Positions 1 to 12,400 are shown, counted from the first letter of the stretch. The stretch is DNA of 64,000 nucleotides from Dromaius novaehollandiae (GCF_036370855.1 NC_088101.1:5215501-5279500); one strand, 5' to 3'. Made by a program: numbers and translations. Notes: a model not told the origin generated them from the letters alone.

Positions 1-344
1 CTAAGCAAATAGCTTCTAACATTGTAACAGAAAGGCTGAGATTAAAATAAAAAAGAGTGAAATAAGCAGTAACATATTAATTTGTCTCATCAAAACAAAG
101 ATTCTTTAGCACCTGAGCTATAAATGTATCCACAGTGCTCCACAATGTTACCGAGTGAGCTTTCCTCTGCTTCACAAAAGAGTATAATGCATATTGATGT
201 GTAATATGACATTTCTTTATGCAGCTAAGGAAAAAGTGCTTGGTATTATCACAGAGTACTGTGGCTGAGGCTTTAGTTAGAGTCACAAAGCAAATACTCA
301 GGTGGGTCTTGCGGGTTTATCATGTCTGTAATTATGAAGACCAG

Positions 345-790
345 GATGGGAAAAATCCATCCTAGGTTTGCATGTAAAGTGATGGCCTCTGAGCTGATCA
401 TTGTCACTCAGGAACAAGACCTTAGCATTACCATAGACAGTTCTATAAAAAGGTCACTTCAGCACTCAACAGTGGTCAAAACTACAAAGCAAGTGTTAGG
501 AATTATTGGCAAAGGAACAGAGAATAAGACAGAAAAAAAGATCTTTAGGCCACAGTAAAAGCCCATGTTCCACCTACATCTTGAATACGGCATGCCATTC
601 TGACCCCTTCATCTCAAAAAAGAGGACAGTAGACCTGAAAGAAATTCAGAGCAGGGCAACAAGGTGGCAAGGAACAGCTCCTTCAAAGAATGACTGAGCA
701 GGCCAGGACTGAAAAGAAAGGAGCTTATGGAGTATGGGAGAGAAAAGGGATATGATGGGAGTGTCCAATACGATTAACTGTTGGGAGAGG
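345..790 (+). mobile_element. Old CR1-like LINE fragment, 3' part
   Basis: The forward strand keeps the remains of the CR1 C-terminal reading frame: EQDLSITIDSS, then VVKTTKQVLGIIGKG, then a diverged block with LNTACHSDPFISKKRTVDLKEIQSRATR-like wording, and finally the CR1 3' region (GAGAAAAGGGATATGATGGG). It is more diverged than the two copies inside UBA6. The edges are approximate and no target-site duplication was identified. Confidence 0.6.
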
Positions 791-1618
791 AGCGATAAAG
801 ATCTTCAGTGCCTCTTCCCAGTGCCAGAACTAGGGGCCATCAAATGAAGTAATGAGCTGAAGGAGCTCACACATGCCTAGGTAACTGCTTCCTACAGGAT
901 GGAGGTGTCAGCAGTTCCCATGGATCCTAGGAGAGACTGGACAAGTCCTTGGGAGGGCACTCCCACAAACACACCACAGCCGCTTGAAGAAATCCCCTGA
1001 GCTGCAAGTAGCAGGAGACTGGAAAAGTACCAGGGCACAGGTATCATGTGCCTATTTTGTTCCTGTTCTTCTCAAGTGACCACCCCTGACTGCTGTTAGA
1101 GGCAGAGCACTAAGCGACATGGACCACTGGTCTGAACCGATGCAGCCATTTTGTTCTCTCATGCCCCAGACAGGCTCATAGGTGCTCATACTCTTGTATG
1201 AGAAGCAAGGAGTCACTGGGGCTCATAGGGAGAGCTAGTAAAACGGTGACATTGAAATGAGTCCAGCTTCTAGGCCATAAGAAGCATGTCCCTTGTGCCA
1301 GCTTTGATGACAGGCACCAAAGAGATCATGCCTTTCTTTTGTTAATGAGGTAAAGCCTTCCTGCTGACAGGAGAGCTTTGGTATGTGCTCAAAGTGGAGA
1401 TGGGTGGCCTGTGTACCCAGAAGGTACATTCTTGCTGAAAAGAGCTTTTGTAAGCAGAAATAAAGGGCTGAGCTTTGGCATGATGTCAGTGAAACTTAAC
1501 CCAAACTCCAGAAAAGAAAAAGTCTCAACATGTTTTCTGCTAAACAAATTTCTTTGGAGAACAACTAGATTTTTGGTGAATATTACAACTTGTGCTATTT
1601 CTCTTTTTTCCTCTTTAG

Positions 1619-1732
1619 TATTCACAGAAATTAGATATATCGGCTTTGATCTCAGTAACTAATATTTATCTGGATGAAAATGGCTTTGTGCAGTTCATCC
1701 TGATGCTGTCAAATGAGGAACTAGAACTGAAG
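1619..1732 (+). other. STAP1: STAP1 exon, end of PH domain (1)
   Basis: A 114-base exon of 38 complete codons between an AG acceptor with a T-rich tract and a GTAAAA donor. It encodes YSQKLDIS at the start and SNEELELK at the end, which corresponds to the PH-domain stretch YVDKLDI...EEVQLK of human STAP1. No lesion is visible. The next exon, 2403-2459 (19 codons, ending WKDFILTVTK), continues the PH domain in phase 0. Confidence 0.85.
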
Positions 1733-2402
1733 GTAAAAAAGGGAAAGCTACGATTTGTAAACCACCCGGTGCTTTACTATATTTCTCACAGAGCTCCATT
1801 TCAATGTGGGGGTACTAGCTGCCTTTGTGGCCTCTAGGCGTGCAGCCTGCAGACAGACAGCACCCAAAGGCAGTCAAAGAGAGAGGTGGAGCAGAGGGAA
1901 CTAACATCAGGGAAATTCCCCCTGTAGGCATTAGAAACTTTTCTTGGGAGTATTTGGGAATATAGAATGAGCAAAGAATTGAACAAGAAAATATGAGAGA
2001 GAAACCAGGAAGTTCCACACTGGCATGCCTATAGCCCAGGTTACCTATAAAACAAAGGGGAGCAATAAAATACCTAACCATACCCCTGTTCAGAAGGCAT
2101 AGAGGTTAGAGTGCTCACGGACTACCTAGAAAGTTTTATCCTGAGCCCCATCTGTCTCCTTAGCTTTTCCTCCTATTTGGATCCATATAACCTACTCCTT
2201 TTACTCCAACAGAGCCCACTCTTTCTTACCTTCCCACCTCTGAAATTGAAAATGGGGTATTGAGGAAGTGCTGGGTTTCAGGGTGTGAAGTAGCTTGGCA
2301 TGGTAATTCTAAAGGGATGAGGGTTATGTGAGTCTCCCAGATGAAAACATAGTACATTTTTTGCTGCATTCATTCTTATACTGTCATTTTCTGTTCTCTC
2401 AG

Positions 2403-2459
2403 GCAGAGGACCGTGAACCTGGGAAAGAATGGAAGGATTTTATTCTCACTGTAACAAAG
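2403..2459 (+). other. STAP1: STAP1 exon, end of PH domain (2)
   Basis: A 57-base exon of 19 codons with acceptor TCTCAG and donor GTAAGG. It contains the PH C-terminal helix signature EWKDFILTVT, where human STAP1 has EWRGFILTVT. Intact and in phase with both neighbours. Confidence 0.87.
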
Positions 2460-3715
2460 GTAAGGAAGAGCTTTATATCTCGCTTTATGTCAAAAGTGTC
2501 CATGAGGGGCTTTTGTCTTCGTGCATGCCACAAGTTGGCTTCCCAAGCCATGAAGCCTTGCTGCCAAGATGTTTGCACACACTGAACTGTTGGGTTGGTT
2601 ATAAACCACACCTAGGTTTTTTCTGAGAACAAAATTCAGGGTGATTTTACCCCAGCTCATCTGCCATGGTATCTAATAGACACAGATCCCAATCCATTCT
2701 TTGCTGTCCAGGAAGAAAAGACTGTTAGCAAGTGTCTATCCCCTACAGCTGTGGACAAAGGAAGCATGCTGTGAGAGAGACAAATTCTGTTATTCCTTAC
2801 CTCATAAACATAGAAATGGCCAAACTGCATCCCTGAGAGAACCCATCAGTCCAGTAGTTTATTTTACTGAGAAAAAAAAGTTTGTATTTCCCAGAAGTCT
2901 TCACATGGCACTTTTGAAGCAACTAAACTTATCTGCTGTTTCGCTATTATTCTGAACAGCTAGCACTCTCCCTCAGGGCTCCTTTTATTGGTCCAACAGG
3001 CAAGACTCACAGCATTTTGCCAGCTGTAAGTGTTTTAAAATGAAAGAAACTAACTTAGGTCATGCTAGCGCTGGATTTGCTTATTTGCCTCAGTCTCTTT
3101 AAATAACTAAACTTTTTCTCCCCTTTCCTAATGCATGGAGAGTCTAAAGTCTCATCTACATGTTAAAATAATACAGTCACCAATAATTACTGTGGAATAA
3201 CCATTCCATAATAGTTTCATATAAACTCGCTCTTATGCAACGCCTTCTTAGCTAAATGCACTTCAAAACCAGCAAAACTCTCATTGATAACCACCAGTGG
3301 GGAACTAAATGAGGTTTGTTTACAAGTGACTTTACACTGGCCTGGCTGAATCACTTAAAAGCTCAGGTTAGCTGAAATAGGTTAAATCATGTTTACATGG
3401 CCTTTTGCAGTAGAGCAACCCCAAAACATTATTGTGGATTCCCACTCCTGTCAATGCACATCTCTGCACCTTGGTAAGCCAGGCCACAGATATACTTATC
3501 TCACTATTCTGATACAGACAGAGGTGCAGCATCTTACTCAAAGCAGTAGAAGACCCAAACCTTCCAGATTATCACACCTGCTTAAACCAACCATGTAAGA
3601 AAGTCTTCTGCATGGCAGCTGCACTTAGAAATTAGTTGTGATAGCCACAGAAACAATTGCTCACAATGTTTGTCCACTCTTTCACTTCCTTTTTAACTTT
3701 GGCATTCGTTTTCAG

Positions 3716-3888
3716 ATGTCAGTTCCACTGGATGACTCATTATCACCTGGTCAAGTTATGAAAAAACATGAAGTGCTAGAGAAAGACAAGAAAAGAAGGA
3801 TGGCGCTTAATGACTGTCCAAGTGCACCCTTGAATGAAGAAAGCCCCCCCAGCAGGGGCTACAGCAGTACGCTGACCGCTATGCCAGC
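3716..3888 (+). other. STAP1: STAP1 linker exon with lost splice donor
   Basis: A 173-base exon (57 codons plus 2 bases) that starts MSVPLDD, carries PGQVMKKHEVLEKDKKRR, and ends at MP plus GC. The phase of the next exon fixes the end at 3888. The bases after it are ATAAGC, where GTAAGC is expected, so the +1 donor G is A. This is a G-to-A change in a former CpG. If the intron is retained, translation ends at once (GCA TAA; stop at 3890-3892), which would leave a product without an SH2 domain. Confidence 0.85.
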
Positions 3889-4456
3889 ATAAGCTCTGAC
3901 TGAACTATACCAACCCCAACCTGACTAGAAAGCCTTGCCTTCTTCTTTCAAAGTATTATTTTCCTATAGAAGTTTAACATTCAACTGTTGTACAAGAGTT
4001 GCTTGATAGTTGATGAGCAAAATCTACCTTTAAATCTGCCTTTATGGAGATTTCCTAAGGGGAAGATTATTGCTGCAGGTTTTCTATAATGCATTTTTGT
4101 TTTGAAAACAATGAGAGTGTAGCAAATTGCTCATTTAGAAGAAAATACTGATTCTTTTTGAGTAATTCAACTTAATTTCTGGTTACTCATCTCACATTCT
4201 TTGCAAGGCTCCAGAAACCGTATCTGAACCAAAGTGCCATTTTCTCTTTGAGAAGGCCAGAGCACTGCTGTCCTGAATTATATTTCTATAATAGCATTGT
4301 TCAATAAGAGTCTTTCAGATGTCCTGCCTACCCTGGACAAGCCTAGCATTGTTAGGATGCATTAGCCTGGTAGACCACATCACTCTTTGTACAGCTCAGA
4401 ATGACAGGGCCTTGCTAGCATGTATTTGTGCTGTTTCTCTCCTCTCTTCTACATAG

Positions 4457-4585
4457 GTGTTTCCACGCAGTATCTCAGCAAGAAGCAACAGAGATGTTAT
4501 AAAAGAACTCTTCATGTGGGAATTTGATCCTGTGGCCTGGCAGCAACAGTAAGAACTAGACAATCACAGTTCGACAAGTGCTAGA
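4457..4585 (+). other. STAP1: STAP1 first SH2 exon with two stops
   Basis: A 129-base exon (1 + 42 codons + 2) with acceptor CATAG and donor GTAGGT. Its frame reads CFHAVSQQEATEML, stop, KNSSCGNLILWPGSNSKN, stop, TITVRQVL. Human STAP1 has the same 42-residue layout with Gln at the first stop, Tyr at the second, and LRPGS where this copy has LWPGS. That Arg is the SH2 betaB5 residue that binds phosphotyrosine. The exon is therefore both untranslatable and stripped of its ligand-binding residue. Its length is a multiple of three and its ends are phase-compatible. Confidence 0.87.
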
Positions 4586-5277
4586 GTAGGTTGATTCCAC
4601 AGTATATTATCCCAGTCTTAACTAGCATGCACTGTATTAAAAGCTGAATTGGTAATATCCAGAGATGATAGGTGAAGCATATCCCCTACCTTCTGGCTGT
4701 TTTGAGAAAGGCAATGTGAAGCAGCAGGGATGGGCCTGAGACTCATTTGTTTGTCCTTTCCACCTCTAAAGCCAATTAAACTAAACCAAAAAGCAATAAA
4801 GAAACCAAAAGGAAAAAATCAAAAGCTGATTTCCTTGGGTGAAAAGCCTTTCCCTATCTGCTGTCCAGCCATGGAAGCTTACTGAGTTTAAGAATTAATC
4901 ATAAAGAACAGGTGTAAGAATGGAACAAACCATATCCCTTGGTAAAACGAACAAATAAAATGAAAAAAAAATGTTTTCAAAGAGTAACTTAATCTAAAAC
5001 ACACCATGTTTCCACTGAATTAGCACATTTTAGCTTTTGCAGAGCTTCAAAACAAGAGGCATCTGAGAGCCAGGGAATGACATCTGCAGTTCTCAACATT
5101 CCTAAACTAGAGCAAGAACAGGAAAAAGCAAACCTTGCCCCGCACCTTCAACAGGCCCTGGGGATATTACAAAGCACATCCACTGCTCCTGTGAAAGCGT
5201 TTATAATGACAGCAATCATGCATCAAAAGGTATTTAATTTCTGGCAGCATACCAACTTTCTTTTTATTTCCTTTCAG

Positions 5278-6318
5278 TGCCCCATTCATAAAGCACTACA
5301 GAGTAATAACCAAAGAAGCAAGTTTTGTCATTGAATTGGAAAGACAGGTAAGTGAGCATTTCCCTTGCTGCAGATTCTTAAGCAGGTGTAAGGAAAATTA
5401 CTTTATGAAAAACTAGAAAAAACATAGTAAATTTCTACCTATAAGTTGTGATAGTCAAAGTAAAGTATGTAGAGAAATTTTGCTTCTTACTAGTCCAACT
5501 AACCTGATCATAAAGAATAAATATCCTTCTGAGAAGAGAGGACCTAGACAAGTAGAAAAAAAACACATTGACCTCTTCTATCTCCCTTTCTACCAACAAT
5601 AAAATCAAACCTCCACCCCCATCCCCAAGACTGTTTGAAAACGGCTTCAATTCTTTCAGTTCCAACCTCAGTAATAAGCCTGAAAACTGAGGTCCCATCT
5701 CAGAAGGACAAAGTTCAAAGTGCACATAATGTAATTTTGAGTAATAAAATTAGCTTGGTTGAAGCACTACAAAGGCTGTAAAGACCTCTTACTTTAGTTT
5801 AAAACAGTTTTCTTCCACTTTTCATAAGGCTTATTATGTAATGAATGGCCTGAGAAATATCCTATTAGTTAGAAAAAACATGTGCTTTCTTCTCTGCTGT
5901 TGCACCAGCTGCTGGAACAGCAAGAGCAGCCAGGTGCATACAGGTCCAAACCTCTTGATTAATTTACTGATTTGATGGAAGGGAAGGAGTTGTATATTTA
6001 AGGGTCAAAACATTGCCATAGGTAGCATCCTAGACCTCACTGCATTTAAATGCTGGATGTAAATCCAGTATAGGCTGTTTGAGAAACATTGTTAGGAATC
6101 CCAGCCTGCCAGCAAGTTTTTGAAAATGTATTCTCACCATAACCCACACAGTATGTTTTGTCTTGAGTGCGGGGTGGGTGTTTTTTTCATGAAACAGGTG
6201 ACATTGCCAAGCCTTCCTGATGTCATCAATTACTTTGTGACCGAGACCCAAGGGAACTTGAAACTATTTGTCATGCCTACATATGGCAACATGCTGCAGA
6301 GGGCACAGCATTTCCAAG
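5278..6318 (+). other. STAP1: STAP1 SH2 exons 2 and 3, intact
   Basis: Two exons, 5278-5347 (acceptor TTTCAG, donor GTAAGT) and 6198-6318 (acceptor AAACAG, donor GTGAGC). The first encodes APFIKHYRV...FVIELERQ, the second VTLPSLPDVINYFVTETQGNLK. Both match the C-terminal half of the STAP1 SH2 domain without stops. The intron between them shows no other exon. Confidence 0.85.
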
Positions 6319-8099
6319 GTGAGCCAGCTGCTGGAGGCACACATGGGAACCATCTCACTGCAACACAGAGAGAGAAGCAGCATGCAGGGACCCTGCACTA
6401 AAGCTGAACATGAGGTTTTTCCAAGGCTTTTCTTGCATGATTGCTTGAACAGCTCTGTTAGCCTTAAACCAAGAAGGCAATGCTGCATCTCCCAGAGATA
6501 CTTCTGAGATTTGGAGAGGGCACCACAGAAGTAGTTCTCAAAATGGGGAAATAGCCTAATAACCCCAATTCTTACAGAAGACTAATTCCTATAGAAGGCT
6601 AAAAGAACTAAGGAAAATAGTGGGGGAGAGAGAGGATGCACTGCTCCTGTGAAATGGGATGGAAAATAGTGTATTGAAATGAGGAAGACAGCACTTGCAG
6701 GTCTCAGAGCAATGAACTCTTCACGTGACATCCCCATACCTTGTCCTCTTACTTGTAACAGGATCAGCACTGTTGATGATATCCCACAGGGACAGCAGGG
6801 ATGCCTCACATTTGCTAGGGCTTTAAGCACTATCCGAGAAGCAGAAAAAAATCAGGTCTGGCTATATTAAACTAGGGGCTCCTAGTTCTCTGCCAGGTCA
6901 CACATCTGTTGCAATATCTGAAACACAGTGAGTGGGGCATTCCCAAGCTATGAAACTGATGAAGGGTATAAATCCAAGCAAACTGAAAGCTCTCCTGCCA
7001 CAGCTGTACGTTCCCACCCCTTCCGCATGCCAGCAGGTGTGTTCATCTCACCCTGCCAGGACCTAGTTCAGGGAACTAAACCAACATTTAACCCAGCAAA
7101 AATAAGTAAGCGTCCCTGTTGGTTTAGCTCTCTGAAGCACCTTTCCATGGGCTGAGGCAGGCCACAGACACTGCAGAGGGAGGGCAAGACTGCACAGCTG
7201 GTCACGAGGGAAGGTAGCAGGAATGTGACAGCCCTGCCCCAGATCATATTGGACAGTTGCGGAACCGTGCCAAGCCTCAGGCACAGCATCCAACTTCTCA
7301 GAAATGGGGGATCAAGCCCTTAAAACAAGTGACTTAAGTGATCAGCGGTAGGATCCAACTTCAGTATTTTTAGCCTCTAAGTTCTGCCAGGCAGCTGGAC
7401 TGAATACAGTACTTAAGGATGGGGTACCTACTACTGTGCTACACTTCACTGTAGCTATGGAGATGATTACTTCCAGAGCCTGGCTCTTTTTTAGACATCT
7501 CCTGTAGCACAGGATGAATTGTCCCTTCCTCTCCTCTGACAGCAGTGGGGCAGCAAGCATGTGGCTCAGCTGAAGGCAGCTATGCTCTAGGTGCTGAAGG
7601 AGCTGGCAGCTCCACTGCACGCACAGGATATGTTCTAGGTAGATGTACTCTTATTTGCCGACCAAAAGTAATCATGATGTGCCTTTGATATCCGCTGGGA
7701 AATACAAATGAATTAATAGTTGTTTCAAGGATTCTGGAAGTCACTCGAGGCTTGGGAAAGTTGGTTTAGAAGAATCTCTATGCTTTTCTAAAGAATAAAT
7801 AATGTGTGACTTGACTAAAGTGTACCCACTGTATTTTTAAGAGTACAGTATAACATGAGGTATACAGTACCATTGCCAGCATAAAAGTATTTTCATTTAG
7901 AGTTTCTTATACATTTAATGTTTTTTTGTTGTGGTTGTTTTGGGTTTTTTTTAAAGCTTTAATCAAACTCCTACTGTTTTATCTCATCAATAAATTCACT
8001 GGAACAAAAACCTTTATCCCTACCCAGCCCCTAGATTCTTCAGGGAACAGTTTTATATAAAGCAAAAAATTAAGACTTGGTTCTTCTTCCTTCATGCAG

Positions 8100-8257
8100 G
8101 TGTGCCTACCTCAGGGCAGGCGCCAATAAAGACCAAACAGGAAACTATCTGCGGTCCAGGAGAAAGACCACTTGTGGCCCCTGTTCCTAACCAAATAGTA
8201 CCACTGAGTCAGGAATGTACTGCCCCTGCATCAAGAGCATCCAGAGCAACAGAGTAA
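8100..8257 (+). other. STAP1: Candidate STAP1 terminal exon
   Basis: The acceptor TTCATGCAG has a good pyrimidine tract. The preceding exon ends in phase 1 (CAA G), and joining it here gives Gly followed by 51 open codons and a TAA at 8255-8257. The tail contains PTSGQAPIKTKQE and ERPLVAPVPNQIVPL: polar and proline-rich, and not obviously similar to the short human tail. Identity rests on splice phase and position only. The alternative is read-through of the previous exon to the stop at 6399-6401. Confidence 0.55.
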
Positions 8258-9475
8258 GGAAAAAGCAGCTTTTGTTCCTTTTTTACTGAAAGTTATTTTT
8301 AGGAGACAAAGCAAGTTTATTACAATTTTTGAAGGTTAAGGGCCACATGCACCAAGTCTCTCCACTCATTTTAGGCTCCTATAGATATCAATATCATAAA
8401 TGTCATCAGGTCCTGTTTCCAACAGCCTCCTTCATTGCAACCTGAAGGACTGGTGTAAAATTCAGGCTTCTATTTAAGATCAAGCTAACAACGTGCTGTG
8501 AGTCTTCCCACTTTCACACACACACACACACCCCCCCCCCCGCTTTTCCTCTCTACTCCCAAATTAAGATAGTTCTGCACTGTGTTGTTATACTGAGTCC
8601 ACATTCTCTTGTGAACAGAGAGACAGAAATTGGAGAAGGGCAAGTTCTCTAAGGCAGGGTGTAACTTTCTGAGCAGGGCCTGACACTTTGTAGCCTTAAT
8701 CCTAATTGGGGCCTTCTGACACTACTTTGCAGTGGCAGACACTATTCCACAGCTGGATGCAAGCCATATTGGTCTTTTTCCTCTAAAAACCTAATATTCT
8801 AAGGTTTTCTAAACAGCATAGGAAACATTTACAGTCCAAGACCTGACACTTACCCCAATGTGTTAGAGCAGAAAACTGCAGACCTTTGATGCTGCTGGCA
8901 CAGCACTGGGCAAGGACTCAGGGCTGCAGCTTATTGCTAGCTAGCTGCACAGCCTAGCAGCTCAGATATTTTAACCCTCTTCTCCTGCTGATGGAAGTCA
9001 ACCTTGCATTAGGCAAGCCCAGAACAGAAATGAAAACACAGCAAAACAAGCATGGCAAACACAGAAGAAACGTGGTTTTAACATCCAACTCAGTAGGGCC
9101 TTACTGGAAGTGGTCTGTTGGTGCTGTTTCTGTGCACACTGCAGTGGAAAACGAAGTACAAGCTCTGGCTAGGAAGTTATGGTGGCTGCAACACATCTAG
9201 AGGGCATCTTCTCGTTCTCTGGTTTTGAGATTTTTCCCTCCTTTTTCTCCAGAGTTTTCTCCAGAGAAGAGAAATGAAGAAAAAAATAAGACAGAGGCAA
9301 GAGGGGCTGGAAAAGGCATGAGTCAACCACTAGTACTGCAATCGGGGACTCTCAGCAAGCCCTTGAGAAACAGAAAGCTACTTGGGGAGGTGGAAAAGAA
9401 GAATTACCTGGCCTTGTTTTAGCCTTTGAAATCCCTTTGGTCCAATCCAAAAAAACCCAAGACTTTTCAACTGGT
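8258..9475. other. Intergenic space between convergent STAP1 and UBA6
   Basis: No exon is recognisable. The stretch holds a (CA)n-C(n) microsatellite at 8515-8541 and ordinary unique sequence. STAP1 transcription would run into it from the left, and the UBA6 3' UTR probably ends at its right edge. Confidence 0.4.
8515..8541. repeat. (CA)8 followed by C11 microsatellite
   Basis: Eight CA units run directly into eleven C residues. This is a simple repeat downstream of the candidate STAP1 terminal exon and probably length-polymorphic. Confidence 0.9.
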
Positions 9476-12400
9476 GGAATGAACTGAAAGCACTTTTATT
9501 CAAATCATTTTAGATCTGTACAATGAAATTTATAGCCAGGATTCCAGGGCTATTTTGAACCTTGGCAGCTTTTTTGAAAGTAGGAAGGGGGTGAAGGGTA
9601 GGGGGAAAAGAAAGAAAAATTTTACTTTCAGCTCCTACTGAAATCTGCAGAAAAGGATTTCTAGAACACCTCCCAAAATCTGTAAGCAGTGTGGGTGGTT
9701 GTAAACTGGGGAGATGTGACTAGATACAAAAGCCTTCATGAAGCATTTACGCATCAGTATTGCCTCCATGCTACTTGCAAACAAAAGGGACCCCAACAGA
9801 GCAGTCTATTGAGAAACAGTGTGTCAAAGGGGGAAAAGCAGCACCTCAGTCAGTTTGCAGGCTACTAATTGCTTAAAATCAAAATGCCACCTAGAAAACA
9901 GGCACACAGTCTTCTTCATGTAAACTACTACATTATGATGAATGTTCACGTTTCCAACTGATTTAAGCAATCACAAGCCCCCAGGTCTTGGTAACAGTCA
10001 CCTGGGAGCAACAAAGTCCACACTGGCAACATGACATCCTACCCTGCTGGCCAGCTGCAACTGTGTAAAGCACCAATGATTTCTGCGGCTTTTCATCAAA
10101 GAGCAGCTCTGTCATTTCCAGCTTGCATATTCATCCATCTTCTTCAATGAAGAAATAAAGGATATCACTTTATATTCAGAATTTTCATATATTTTTGTGT
10201 TGAACAATGATTTTTTTCCACAGCATTAGAACTTTTTTTTCATGAAAATATTTAAGATTACTTTGTGAGGATGGCACTGCTCTGCATGTACTAGGTTAGA
10301 GTCATAGCTTTTTCTTAGTATGAAACTGAAACTTGTATGTTGCTGTCAGAAGTGGAAACACTATTTCTTTACTATACCTTGCCTTCACAATGCAAAGCGA
10401 TTCATTTGCTAACAGGATAATTTTACTAGTGTGATCACCAATGCTGTAGTTCATGACAACTTTAACCCTGAGCCTTAATAAGTATTCTGCAGAACAGACA
10501 GACACCCACACTAGCTGTTTCATCAACCACACAGAATATACCAAAAGACACTTTTACTAAAATAATCTCTCAAAAGCTATCTGGTCAGAATGTATAATCC
10601 TCTAGATAAAAGTTTAGATTGCTGCGCTATTCTGCAGCAGACTCCAATTTCCGGCATTACTAAATGGTAGATAATTCACATAGATTGATCAACCTTCCAG
10701 CTTATAGAAGTGACATTAAGCCAGTTGCATTTGCCTAAAATCCATTTCCTTTTTCATCAACTGGCCTACAGCTGCACTGTTTCCAAAGATACGAGGAAAT
10801 ATTAAGAACATAAACTTGTTTAAAGCCTTGACTTATGTTTGATATCAGTCATATATATCAAACTGTCTACCTAGCTCAAACCTGCTAAGAGAGCCCCAGC
10901 ATTCCTTCAGGATGTGAGATGCCATGATGAGGTGACAGGGAAATTTTCTGCCTTTGCAGATGCTCAGCTAGTTCCAGAAATTTTCTATGTATTCATTATT
11001 CTTGAATAACACTATTTTTTTTTCCAAATAGATGCACAAACATTCGGAAAAGGGGCAAAGAGATAAAAACTTGTACTTTTTACTCACTAGATATGTAAAG
11101 TCTTAAATCCACCTGAACTACTAGGCTTTATCTGCCAGCAAAGTCTTGTTGACAGCAGCATAATCTTCACACAGAATCCCTGCTACTCTAAGCATTAAGG
11201 AGACATGGAGACTAACCATGCAAAATGGTTGAGATGGCAGCAAAGCGCCTGGTGTTTTATATGCACAAGCATTCCTATAACTATTAAGAGGCGTGAGAAA
11301 TTAAGAAAAATGGAAAGCTAGCGTGAGCAGATGCTGTAAGAAAGCAGTAGAGTGAAAGAGAAAGATCTTGACTGCTGGTATTAAACTTGATCTCTGCAAA
11401 TCAACTGCTCTTGCAAAGAATAACATTTTGAAGGAAAGATATTTGAAGCATTCTAGCAGAAGGCAGTTCTTCACTGCTGCAGGGAGATGGCTAGCTCTAG
11501 TTGCGACCCAGGGGATACAGCATCAAACAGTCCTCGACACATGCAAGCTTTCCTTACGAGGCTCAAGAGCAGTTCTCATGTTCTGGGTATTGCAAGAAGC
11601 TTCTGCGCTGCTAACACTGGTAGTGACAGTGCTGGAGATCGGACAGATCAGCACCTCCTACCCAAAATTCACTTGCCCAGTTTGAGCAGGTCCTTTTACT
11701 GTGATCCTGCCGAACACCTGCTCGTACTTCTGGTAAGAAGCAGCAGTAGACTGAGAAAGTGGCTGTATCAAACATGAATTCACGCTGAATCAGCTCACTC
11801 CACCCTGCACAACCTCTAACATGAATACATTCACCCTCTATATCAGCAGTTCGAAAAATTCTGAAACATGAAAAATAATTTTAATCAGCTATTTGACAGA
11901 CAGTTCTTTCATATAAAGTCCTCTTTAGGTAACTTGTAAAGTTTTACCTAGGTTAACCTACATTCAGAAAATTTTAAAGGTCTGTTAATGAATATGGAGA
12001 GCCATTGTGAATTTTCAGGTTGTCCATCATTTCCTTAACTGAGCAGAAGCCATCCACAGAACAGATATCCATTCAACACACAGGCACAATACGGGCAATA
12101 TAGACATACAGCCATATTTGTTAATTCTGGCCCTGGTACCTGCTGCCAAGCATCATCTGGAATTTTTGGCAAGGTCTCACAAAGCTGAATGTGTTGGCAT
12201 TAATAACACCATTCCAGTAATTAGATCTGAAAACTTACTTTAAACCCTGAGGGCCATCAGATGGCATTCCAGTAAAGTACTGAGGCTAATACTATTTTTA
12301 TATGCTACTTACTTTGAAAGTATAAGGGTGATGTTAACACCACACGAACGTACCAGAGTGTCCTTGCTCAAAATTTCATTTGTTTGCCAGCCTCTAATTT

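Larger units (their letters stand above)
1619..8257 (+). pseudogene. STAP1: STAP1 (BRDG1), 3' part, apparently inactivated
   Basis: STAP1 is a haematopoietic signalling adaptor with a PH domain followed by an SH2 domain. Exons seen: 1619-1732, 2403-2459, 3716-3888, 4457-4585, 5278-5347, 6198-6318 and 8100-8257. Joined in this order all phases agree and the product aligns with human STAP1 as I remember it: YSQKLDIS and EEWKDFILTVT-like PH end, LSPGQV..HEVLEKDKKRR linker, then SH2 pieces IKHYRV, FVIELE and NYFVTETQGNL. Exons for the N-terminus and most of the PH domain are left of the window. Lesions: donor after 3888 reads AT instead of GT; TAA at 4500-4502; TAG at 4557-4559; TGG (Trp) at 4533-4535 where the SH2 domain needs Arg. 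The other exons are open with usable splice sites, which points to recent decay. Identity is very sure; loss of function is inferred and could be an allele or assembly error. Confidence 0.88.
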
